Below, in pieces: positions 1 through 5,066 of a stretch of DNA of 5,066 nucleotides. The translations under genes were made by a program, and so were the position numbers. Under the pieces are notes generated by a model. The model did no database searches, was not told the origin of the DNA, and worked only from the letters and a program-made list of their open reading frames with translations. The DNA is from Chloroflexota bacterium (GTDB lineage Bacteria > Chloroflexota > Ktedonobacteria > Ktedonobacterales > Ktedonobacteraceae), in the NCBI GenBank assembly GCA_021828635.1, contig JAJZEJ010000038.1, positions 1 through 5,066 of the forward strand, read 5' to 3'. Within the stretch, counting starts at the first letter, position 1. Each line of letters opens with the position of its first letter.

Positions 1-86
1 CTTGTTCGCCGTAGCAATAAGGCAACGCATAGCGAGCAATGTGTCCAGAACTCTCTAGAACAATACTGAGCCATCATTCCTAAGAT

Positions 87-149
87 ACCTTGATAGGAGC
101 CTGGTGGCATCAGGTATATACCTGATTTTTCTATCGAACTACCTGATTT
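87..149 (+). promoter_or_regulatory. Palindromic operator-like region with possible promoter upstream of the two-component operon
   Basis: A perfect 18-bp palindrome, ATCAGGTATATACCTGAT, occupies 109-126. Its right half continues as ACCTGATTT (120-128), and the same nine bases recur at 141-149, exactly 21 bp later, about two helical turns, so both would lie on the same DNA face. A looser relative, ACCTTGAT, is at 87-94. A possible sigma-70 promoter overlaps: TTGATA (90-95) as -35 and TATATA (115-120) as -10 with a 19-bp spacer, which is longer than ideal. The palindrome would cover the -10, as expected of a repressor or autoregulatory site. Alternatively, ATCAGGT/ACCTGAT could fold as a 7-bp stem with a four-base loop followed by TTTTT (126-130), acting as a terminator for a gene to the left. 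The symmetry is seen directly; the role is inferred. Confidence 0.45.
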
Positions 150-236
150 CCCGCTTCCCCGGCCTCACAGTATGTTGTTTGACAGTTCATGTACCACCCG
201 ATACAATTACAGTGAAAACTACAAACAGCGATTCAC

Positions 237-242
237 GAAGAG
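237..242 (+). promoter_or_regulatory. Ribosome binding site deciding the kinase start
   Basis: GAAGAG lies seven bases before the ATG at 250. The alternative in-frame ATG at 172 is preceded by a pyrimidine-rich stretch with nothing complementary to the 16S rRNA tail, and the ATG at 289 also lacks such a site. This is the reason for preferring 250. The match is moderate, not ideal. Confidence 0.5.
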
Positions 243-249
243 TAATACC

Positions 250-1392
250 ATGAAAACAGATAGTGATACCGACGGTTTACATAATGTCATGGGTGAAGCG
301 GCGCAACACAACAAGGTCATCAAATCCTTGCTCAGCATCCCCATATTCTATAAAGTTCTGCTTGCCAATAGCTTTATCATCTTTGTCGGCGCAACCGGTG
401 GCACCTGGTTGGCCTCTCAACTCAATAGTACACCTAACACGCCCATCTACCTGGTCGTTTTCATAGCTGTTGGCTGGCTAGTCAGCGTAGCACTAAATTT
501 CGTCGTACTACAAATCGCCTTCCGCCCACTGATGGACCTGGGTAAGGTTATGAGTCGCGTCCAGAAAGGTGAACGCTCACTACGCGCTCCACTCACCGGC
601 TTCGATCCACAGGCCGATATGTTGGCTCGCACGTTTAATATGATGCTGGAAGCCATTGACGACGCTAATCGCCTGCGGGCTAACCAGATTATCACAGCAC
701 AGGAGCAAGAACGCAAACGCATTGCCCGTGAACTCCACGATGAGACCTCGCAAGTGCTTACTTCGCTCTTAATTAGCCTGGCTGTCCTGGAAGAATCTGT
801 GACCACCGATGAGGCTCATCAACGTATTACTGAGACACGCGCTCTGGCCCATCAGACCTTGCGTGCCATCCGCAATCTCAGCATCGATCTGCGCCCAAGC
901 GCCCTTGATGACCTCGGCCTGTTACCTGCCTTGCGCTGGTATGTGAAAGAATATCAACATAAATTTCCTATTGAGGTCAATTTTCAGCCCACCGGCTTCA
1001 AGAAACGCCTCCCACCTGAAATGGAAACCGCGCTCTATCGCATCATTCAAGAGTCGCTGACCAATATCGCTAAGCACGCTCAGGCACATGCCGTGACCAT
1101 CACCTTGCGTGAGGATACCGATGCAGTCTATGCCACTATTAGTGATGACGGAAAAGGCTTCGACCTTGAAGAATTACAGCGCACACAGGATAGGGATCGC
1201 GGTTTGGGACTGGTTGGCATGCACGAACGCGCCCACCTGCTCGATGGCACACTCTCGATTGAGTCGGCCCCCGGTAAAGGAACAACGATTCAGTTTTGTA
1301 TTCCACTCTATGTTAATGGAGCAGCGCGGCACGAACTGCCGCATAATCAAGGTATGCTGACTGAACGAGCAGCAACAATTACACATTCATGA
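250..1392 (+). CDS. Membrane sensor histidine kinase, HisKA_3 (NarX/LiaS/DesK-like) type with HAMP domain
   Basis: This is the sensor half of a two-component system: it autophosphorylates on histidine using ATP and passes the phosphate to the regulator encoded 15 bp downstream. From the preferred ATG it has 380 residues (406 if the ATG at 172 is used). In 380-residue numbering there is a short cytoplasmic N-terminus, TM1 about 33-58, a loop of only about six residues (NSTPNT), TM2 about 65-91, a HAMP domain about 92-139, then a helical linker into the HisKA_3 dimerisation domain. The phospho-acceptor is His163 in RELHDETSQ; the HDxxxQ motif (Asp164, Gln168) is the family's phosphatase signature, so it is probably bifunctional. 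HATPase_c follows with the N-box Asn272 in ESLTNIAKHA, DDGKGF at 299-304 and GLGLVGM at 318-324. All catalytic motifs are intact. With no extracytoplasmic sensor domain, it likely senses the membrane or a membrane partner; the stimulus cannot be read from sequence. Confidence 0.95.
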   Translation: MKTDSDTDGLHNVMGEAAQHNKVIKSLLSIPIFYKVLLANSFIIFVGATGGTWLASQLNSTPNTPIYLVVFIAVGWLVSVALNFVVLQIAFRPLMDLGKVMSRVQKGERSLRAPLTGFDPQADMLARTFNMMLEAIDDANRLRANQIITAQEQERKRIARELHDETSQVLTSLLISLAVLEESVTTDEAHQRITETRALAHQTLRAIRNLSIDLRPSALDDLGLLPALRWYVKEYQHKFPIEVNFQPTGFKKRLPPEMETALYRIIQESLTNIAKHAQAHAVTITLREDTDAVYATISDDGKGFDLEELQRTQDRDRGLGLVGMHERAHLLDGTLSIESAPGKGTTIQFCIPLYVNGAARHELPHNQGMLTERAATITHS

Positions 1393-1407
1393 TAGGATAA
1401 CAGGCAT

Positions 1408-2058
1408 ATGAAGATACGAATCCTTCTCGCTGACGACCATACCATCTTACGAGCTGGTCTCAAAATGATGTTGAATGCGCAACCAGACATGGAGGTGGTT
1501 GGCGAGGCACAGGATGGACGCCAAGCAATTCAGGAGACACAACGGCTCATACCGGATATTATTCTCATGGATATCACCATGCCGGATATGAATGGCATTG
1601 AAGCCACACGTCAGATCAAAAAGTTGTTGCCAGACATCAGAATACTGATTCTCACCATGCATGAACATGATGAATATGTGTTTCAGGCTCTGCGTGCCGG
1701 TGCTTCCGGCTATATGCTCAAAGAGGCTGCCGATACTGAACTCATCTCTGCCTTGCATATCATTCAGAGCGGCCAGTTCTACCTGTCACCAATGGCGCAA
1801 TCCGTTATGGTGGGGGATTATTTGCAACGTGTGCGCGTGGGTGAGGAAAAGGATAGTTATAGTAGCCTGACGGAGCGCGAGCGCGAAATTCTCAAGCTGG
1901 TCGCCGAGGGCTATACGAATAACCAGATTGCCGAGCGATTAGTTATCAGCCCAAAGACAGTCGATACGCACCGCACACACATCATGGATAAGCTCAATCT
2001 GCACAGCCGCGCCGAGCTGGTAAAATATGCAATGCGACGCGGCCTGCTCGAAGATTAA
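1408..2058 (+). CDS. NarL/LuxR-family response regulator
   Basis: This is the cytoplasmic DNA-binding partner of the preceding kinase. The 216-residue length is standard for the family. The receiver domain spans about 3-120, with the acidic pair Asp9/Asp10, phospho-acceptor Asp55 in ILMDITMP, the switch Thr83 in ILTMHE and the conserved Lys105 in YMLKEA, so every residue needed for phosphorylation is present. A linker of about 30 residues leads to a LuxR-type helix-turn-helix at about 153-212: LTERERE, then EGYTNNQIAERL, with SPKTVDTHRTHIMDKL as the recognition segment. Phosphorylation normally promotes dimerisation and binding to inverted repeats. The start is well supported: ATAGGAT (1392-1398) sits nine bases before the ATG and overlaps the last base of the kinase stop codon, so the pair is very likely co-transcribed. 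No separate promoter is evident in the 15-bp gap. Targets are unknown; the palindrome upstream of the kinase is a candidate. Confidence 0.97.
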   Translation: MKIRILLADDHTILRAGLKMMLNAQPDMEVVGEAQDGRQAIQETQRLIPDIILMDITMPDMNGIEATRQIKKLLPDIRILILTMHEHDEYVFQALRAGASGYMLKEAADTELISALHIIQSGQFYLSPMAQSVMVGDYLQRVRVGEEKDSYSSLTEREREILKLVAEGYTNNQIAERLVISPKTVDTHRTHIMDKLNLHSRAELVKYAMRRGLLED

Positions 2059-2082
2059 TCAAGGTGGGAGTAAAGAGGGTTG

Positions 2083-2433
2083 CTAGTGGATATCGTCTTC
2101 GTCGAAATCAGTGCCACCAGCACTCTCCTCTGCGAAATATTCGTCACTGTAAAAACCAACATCTTTCCCAACATAGACACTCACCAGAAAATCGTCACGT
2201 GGCATATCTGCTGATAACACTAGGTCTTCATCAATCTGCTCAATCAGCTTGGTCAGGTCCGCCTCTTCCAGTTCTCGCTCCAAAATCAGTGTCCCATGAA
2301 CAGAGGTCGTGGTGAAATGAATATCGACAGTCCCCAAGCGGCTATTATTCTGCATAGCACTGCCTTGCATAATGTAATAGCCCTCCGAATAGGGAGTACG
2401 AAAATGCCTCTCAAACCGAATATCATCCAACAT
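2083..2433 (-). CDS. Small acidic hypothetical protein (116 aa)
   Basis: I do not recognise a family. The 116-residue product has no signal peptide, no membrane segment, no cysteine and no tryptophan, and is strongly acidic, with 27 Asp/Glu against 8 Lys/Arg. The acidic residues concentrate in a predicted helix at about 52-70 (LERELEEADLTKLIEQIDED) and in a C-terminal tail ending DFDEDDIH. The stretch LGTVDIHFTTTSVHGTLIL (33-51) alternates like beta strands, as does DFLVSVYVG (81-89), so a small soluble alpha/beta domain with a disordered acidic tail is likely. The ATG at 2433 has no good ribosome binding site: an AGGA lies 16 bases upstream, and an in-frame TAG at 2452-2454 excludes a longer version. 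It converges with the response regulator across 24 bp and lies 190 bp downstream of the zinc-ribbon gene on the same strand. Protein-like composition and length favour a real gene. Confidence 0.75.
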   Translation of the reverse strand: MLDDIRFERHFRTPYSEGYYIMQGSAMQNNSRLGTVDIHFTTTSVHGTLILERELEEADLTKLIEQIDEDLVLSADMPRDDFLVSVYVGKDVGFYSDEYFAEESAGGTDFDEDDIH

Positions 2434-2623
2434 TCCATTATCATGCGCGTCCTAGCTTGTCCGCGCACACTCCTTTCTCTATCTTCCAGGCGTCTATCTC
2501 AGCCTTTATAGACCGGCGCTTTTGACATTCGTGCATGTGCCATATGGCATCTGTCCTGAACGGACAAATACTACAAAAGACGGCTATAGTATATCATAGC
2601 TCAAATCTCCAGGTGATAGGCTA
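2434..2623 (-). promoter_or_regulatory. Intergenic region with two dyad symmetries upstream of the acidic protein gene
   Basis: This gap separates the zinc-ribbon gene (stop at 2624) from the start of the acidic gene. It contains a perfect 12-bp palindrome TGCCATATGGCA (2538-2549) and, three bases away, the inverted repeat TGTCC-N5-GGACA (2552-2566). Neither is followed by a T-run on the minus strand, so they resemble operators more than terminators. TATAAA on the minus strand (2510-2505) could be a -10, but I see no matching -35. The regulatory role is inferred from position and symmetry only. Confidence 0.3.
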
Positions 2624-3778
2624 CTATGGGAGGAATTGCAAGGATGAACGCATGGGCGCAAAAACGAGATGATCTTCTTGCGTGTAAATACCTTGTGGAG
2701 CCAGTTGTGCCAGGGTGTAGAGATGTGCGCCATGCACCGTTACCAGTAACGTCTCAGTATAGCTGGCTCCTTTCTCTAAGACACTACCCTGAAATTGTAG
2801 CCAGCTCGCCCCAGCAAATGTCAGAGGAACCAGAGGTTTCACATTCGTCATGCCAAGTTGAGAGACCAGTTTTTGCGCGTATACTGCCTCATTAGACCCT
2901 GCCGCGTTGGAAACGGTAATATTCGCTTGTGCCGTACTGGTACTATCAGTAAAGTGTAGTACCGACGCTTTGGCATCGACCTGCACATGCCAGCCAGTGG
3001 GATAGGACAATGACAAGCCGAAGCGCGTATCATGGAAATGCTGCTGCGGGTTTGTGACAGTCGGCACGCTAAAGGGCTGAAGGACTACCGCCCACGCAAT
3101 TACACCAACCACAAGCAACACCAGCACGAAAGCCAGCACGATAAATAATGGTTTGCGTGAACCAGGCGATAGAGTGCCAATCTTCATCGCAAAGACATTT
3201 TGTGTCTGTGCCTGTGAGTGTATCGCGGCTCTTGATGGTTCTAACGGCACAGGGGTTACAGGTTTCACAGGTTTCAGAGGTTCCTTATGGCTATAAGAAG
3301 TGAGAGGAGTTGTATCTAGCTGCTCTACCGTCACATCCTGCATGTCAGGAGAAGGTGTCATACGTGGTGATACTTCTGGTGCCTTAACTGGTGCCAAGAC
3401 GTTGGTCATTAAAGGCACCGTGGGTAGGTTACTAACTGTTTCCGGCTTTTCCTCCTGTGGAGCAGAAGCGGCCTCAACCTGTTCATCTTTATCGGCTTCC
3501 CACACTTTCACACGCAACTCACGTCCCATCATAGTAGCAGCAGGTTGTGGTTGTTGAGCAATCTGCTCATGCAACATAGGACGACTATGTCCATCTACCT
3601 GAACCGAAATCTCAGAAGGAGTTGAGGCGAAAGACGGATTTTGTGCAATATTGGATTTGGATGATGACGATTCCGACGATTGAGCAGGTCCAGTAGATAA
3701 TAATGTACCACAGTTGCTACAAAAACGTGCGCTTGCAGTCGGCAATTCTGCCCCACAATTTGGACAAAGCGTAGCCAC
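2624..3778 (-). CDS. Zinc-ribbon single-pass membrane protein with extracytoplasmic PsbP/DcrB-like domain
   Basis: The 384-residue protein begins with a zinc ribbon: CPNC (Cys5, Cys8) and CSNC (Cys20, Cys23), a four-cysteine structural zinc site. A long low-complexity linker rich in Ser, Pro, Gln and Glu follows (about 28-205), including a K-P-V repeat near 169-177. One strong membrane helix lies at about 210-233 (LFIVLAFVLVLLVVGVIAWA), preceded by positive residues (SRK). The C-terminal domain (about 246-384) starts with FGLSLSYPTGWHV, the typical opening of PsbP/DcrB-like secreted domains. The expected topology places the zinc ribbon and linker in the cytoplasm and the C-domain outside. No enzyme motif is seen; a role in sensing or in scaffolding at the envelope is inference, and the fold assignment of the C-domain is moderate. 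The start is GTG, backed by AGGAGG six bases upstream. Zinc-ribbon plus TM proteins of this layout are common in Ktedonobacteria. Confidence 0.9.
   Translation of the reverse strand: MATLCPNCGAELPTASARFCSNCGTLLSTGPAQSSESSSSKSNIAQNPSFASTPSEISVQVDGHSRPMLHEQIAQQPQPAATMMGRELRVKVWEADKDEQVEAASAPQEEKPETVSNLPTVPLMTNVLAPVKAPEVSPRMTPSPDMQDVTVEQLDTTPLTSYSHKEPLKPVKPVTPVPLEPSRAAIHSQAQTQNVFAMKIGTLSPGSRKPLFIVLAFVLVLLVVGVIAWAVVLQPFSVPTVTNPQQHFHDTRFGLSLSYPTGWHVQVDAKASVLHFTDSTSTAQANITVSNAAGSNEAVYAQKLVSQLGMTNVKPLVPLTFAGASWLQFQGSVLEKGASYTETLLVTVHGAHLYTLAQLAPQGIYTQEDHLVFAPMRSSLQFLP
3246..3284 (-). repeat. Short 9-bp tandem repeat inside the zinc-ribbon gene
   Basis: On the + strand ACAGGTTTC occurs twice in perfect tandem (3258-3266 and 3267-3275), followed by the degenerate AGAGGTTCC (3276-3284) and preceded by a weaker unit. 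In the protein this codes for the repeated Lys-Pro-Val units of LKPVKPVTPVPLEP within the linker. A proline-rich spacer encoded by a 9-bp repeat can change length by slippage in steps of three residues without losing frame. Confidence 0.6.
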
Positions 3779-3784
3779 AACACC

Positions 3785-3790
3785 CCTCCT
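3785..3790 (-). promoter_or_regulatory. Strong Shine-Dalgarno for the GTG start of the zinc-ribbon gene
   Basis: On the minus strand AGGAGG is followed by six bases (GGTGTT) and then GTG at 3778. Spacing and match are close to ideal and settle the start. Another GTG at 3783 lies within this site but is out of frame. Confidence 0.85.
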
Positions 3791-3822
3791 ATTTGATCTC
3801 AGCGAGAACAGTCCTCAGCTAT

Positions 3823-3851
3823 AGAGTACCGTAAACACCTGTTCAGGTCAA
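3823..3851 (-). promoter_or_regulatory. Possible promoter of the zinc-ribbon gene with overlapping inverted repeat
   Basis: On the minus strand TTGACC (3851-3846) matches the -35 consensus at five of six bases. After a 17-bp spacer comes TACTCT (3828-3823), a weak -10. The inverted repeat ACCTG-TT-CAGGT (3837-3848 on the + strand) overlaps the -35 and the spacer, a position suited to a repressor or a class II activator. The half-site equals that of the palindrome at 109-126, though in the opposite arm order. The promoter is a guess from consensus. Confidence 0.35.
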
Positions 3852-3898
3852 GCAGAGTTTAGCGGATAGTATTTATGTCGTAGGGAAATGATAAACAA

Positions 3899-3957
3899 GG
3901 GCGTAATCATATAAGACGGATAATCAGGGCGTGATCAATCACGCCCCTACAATTGTA
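3899..3957. repeat. REP-like intergenic palindromic element with a decayed second unit
   Basis: GGGCGTGAT-CA-ATCACGCCC (3927-3946) is a perfect 9-bp inverted repeat, best folded as a 7-bp stem with a six-base loop. It is flanked on the right by CTACAATTGTA, whose last ten bases TACAATTGTA (3948-3957) are themselves a palindrome abutting the oxidoreductase stop. A related unit GGGCGTAATCA (3899-3909) matches GGGCGTGATCA (3927-3937) at 10 of 11 bases, 28 bp away, but has no partner arm. Elements of the form TGTAGGGGCG...CGCCCCTACA are familiar dispersed repeats in Chloroflexota genomes; that this is one of them is inference. The hairpin lies just downstream of the oxidoreductase and could also stop or stabilise its transcript, although no clear T-run follows on the minus strand. 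Confidence 0.6.
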
Positions 3958-5066
3958 TTATTTGAGGGTCAGCAGAGCTTCACGTTCAGCGGTTGCAAGA
4001 ACCTGCTGATTTTTGACGATGTCAACTAGTTTCTTGCGTCCTTTGGGGCTACCGATCATCAAGACACCAACCAGCTTGTTCTCACGGAAGAAGAGCTTGC
4101 GGTAATTCTCGTTGCCCTTCTCGCCCGGTTCACGACGAGCAATGAACTCCAATTCAGGATTGTTCGACTCAGCAGTGCCAACGACCGCAATATTGACGTC
4201 GAAAAGAGGACTGGTATAGGTTGGCACATCATCATAGGGTTGGCGACCACCGGCCATATTGACGCCAGCCAGGCGGCCATGCGCCATCGCATTATCCCAT
4301 GTACCCATCGTATGATGCCGCCCAATAGCCACATCGAAGAACTCCGCGACATCACCTGCGGCATAGACACCCGGTACATTGGTTTCCAGATATTCATTAA
4401 CCACTACGCCATCGCGGATTTCAATCGGAGTTTGCGCTAAAATCCGCGTATTGAGTGTAATACCCAATCCAATGCCGATCATATCGGTCTGAATCTCGCG
4501 TCCCTTCTTCGTCTTGACATATGATGGTACCCCATTTTTGGGTATGACGCTCTCAATCTCATCGCCATGAATCACTTCGACACCGAATTTCTTGGCAATA
4601 TTATCCACAACCTCGCCACCTTCCGGGTCCAGAGCTGAACGCAACCAGTAGGGTCCGCGCATTAGCCAAGTGGTATCAAGCTTGCGCACGGCGAAGCCAT
4701 CACACAATTCATAGGAGATAAAACTGCCCCCGTAGGCCAACGCAGTACGCGACTGCATCATTTTGTCGATGATCATCTTCGTATCATCCAACGTCACAAA
4801 GTTATAAATGTGCGAAACATCTTCGGCTCCCGGCACGCGCAACGGGTTGGCCCAGCCGCCAGTGGCTATCAGCAACGCATCATAGGGATACTGCTCACCT
4901 TTATCCGTGACAACTACGCGCTCCTCTGTATTGATCTCCGTTACCAACGTCTCTGTCACCAGATGAATAGTGCGCTGTTCATGCCAAGCAAAATCACGAA
5001 TCATCACCTTCTGCTCAACAATTACACCTTGTAGAAAACGCGGAAGTGAGACACGATTGTAAAGCG
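3958..5066 (-). CDS. NAD(P)/FAD-dependent oxidoreductase, 5' end outside the window
   Basis: This is a two-dinucleotide-binding-domain flavoprotein of the group containing rubredoxin/ferredoxin reductases and the N-terminal part of NirB, moving electrons between NAD(P)H and a partner through FAD. 368 residues are visible. They open with LYNRVSLPRFLQG, matching the YNR..L...L.G segment about 45-50 residues into relatives, so the missing part holds the first FAD-binding GxGxxG. In visible numbering: PYDALLIATGG ends near 70, the NAD(P)-binding segment AYGGSFISYEL is at 110-120, the second FAD motif VYAAGDVAEF at 233-242, and a C-terminal dimerisation domain follows from about 275. No redox CxxC is seen, so it is not a disulfide reductase. 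A GTG at 5007 could be mistaken for a start, but the upstream codons are open and homologous-looking. The next gene downstream on this strand is the zinc-ribbon gene, 179 bp away with its own likely promoter. Substrate or partner is unknown. Confidence 0.93.
   Translation of the reverse strand, partial: LYNRVSLPRFLQGVIVEQKVMIRDFAWHEQRTIHLVTETLVTEINTEERVVVTDKGEQYPYDALLIATGGWANPLRVPGAEDVSHIYNFVTLDDTKMIIDKMMQSRTALAYGGSFISYELCDGFAVRKLDTTWLMRGPYWLRSALDPEGGEVVDNIAKKFGVEVIHGDEIESVIPKNGVPSYVKTKKGREIQTDMIGIGLGITLNTRILAQTPIEIRDGVVVNEYLETNVPGVYAAGDVAEFFDVAIGRHHTMGTWDNAMAHGRLAGVNMAGGRQPYDDVPTYTSPLFDVNIAVVGTAESNNPELEFIARREPGEKGNENYRKLFFRENKLVGVLMIGSPKGRKKLVDIVKNQQVLATAEREALLTLK

Noticed and set aside
1..77. 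Minus-strand frame from ATG at 77 or 74 open to the left edge, and a plus-strand frame ending at TAG 56-58
   Set aside because: At most 25 codons are visible in either, neither shows a recognisable family, and the TAGGA before the minus-strand ATG pair is too close. A gene edge here is possible but unsupported.
172..249. Upstream ATG at 172 adding 26 residues to the histidine kinase
   Set aside because: No ribosome binding site precedes it and the extra residues show no conserved feature; the ATG at 250 has GAAGAG at suitable spacing. The longer form cannot be fully excluded.
447..806. Minus-strand 119-codon open frame inside the kinase gene
   Set aside because: It lies wholly opposite the HAMP/HisKA coding region, whose plus-strand motifs are unmistakable; its product is Ser/Arg-rich in the way of an antisense shadow.
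2286..2468. Minus-strand 60-codon frame starting at GTG 2468 near an AAAGGAG
   Set aside because: The spacing to GTG is only two or three bases and the frame overlaps the acidic protein gene; its composition looks like a shadow. It is kept only as a possible source of translational coupling.
3595..3783. Minus-strand 62-codon frame starting at GTG 3783
   Set aside because: It overlaps the zinc-ribbon N-terminus in another frame and starts within that gene's Shine-Dalgarno region; the CPNC/CSNC frame is clearly the coding one.
3927..3946. Rho-independent terminator of the oxidoreductase
   Set aside because: The hairpin is strong, but the minus-strand sequence after it is TGATTATCCG, without a proper T-run, and the related partial copy nearby fits a dispersed repeat better.
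1..5066. CRISPR array, tRNA, rRNA, transposase or phage genes
   Set aside because: No regularly spaced repeats, no cloverleaf-like sequence and no recognisable mobile-element protein were found on either strand.

Overview
The window carries five protein-coding genes and no RNA gene, CRISPR array or transposase that I can see. Roughly balanced base composition, a zinc-ribbon/one-TM/secreted-domain protein, a small-loop histidine kinase with a NarL-type regulator, and a short palindromic intergenic repeat of the 'TGTAGGGGCG...CGCCC' type together suggest a Chloroflexota bacterium, most likely of the Ktedonobacteria group. This assignment is inference from protein and repeat style; no marker gene is present to prove it.

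Layout. Bases 1-249 hold no supported gene. They contain a perfect 18-bp palindrome (109-126) with a further half-site 21 bp downstream, overlapping a possible promoter. From 250 to 2058 on the + strand lies a two-gene operon: a membrane histidine kinase (HisKA_3/HATPase_c, 380 aa from the preferred start) and its LuxR/NarL-family response regulator (216 aa), 15 bp apart. The regulator converges with a small very acidic hypothetical gene on the - strand (2083-2433) across a 24-bp gap. Further right on the - strand are a 384-aa zinc-ribbon membrane protein (2624-3778, GTG start with a strong Shine-Dalgarno) and a pyridine-nucleotide/FAD oxidoreductase (3958 to beyond 5066). The oxidoreductase is cut by the window edge: its frame stays open to the last base, so its N-terminus lies outside.

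How they work together. The kinase and regulator form a classic phosphorelay: ATP-dependent autophosphorylation on His163, transfer to Asp55, then DNA binding through the C-terminal helix-turn-helix. The kinase has almost no extracytoplasmic loop, so it probably senses a membrane state or a membrane partner rather than a soluble ligand. The palindrome upstream of the operon is a reasonable candidate autoregulatory site. A related ACCTG/CAGGT inverted repeat overlaps the possible -35 of the zinc-ribbon gene, which raises but does not prove the idea that the zinc-ribbon gene belongs to the same regulon. The oxidoreductase looks like an independent metabolic or redox gene.

I did not find a clearly new multi-gene system. 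The observations most worth following are the shared ACCTG/CAGGT sites, the REP-like hairpin with a decayed second copy between the oxidoreductase and the zinc-ribbon gene, the unrecognised acidic protein with its non-canonical start, and the altered NAD(P)-binding motif in the oxidoreductase.
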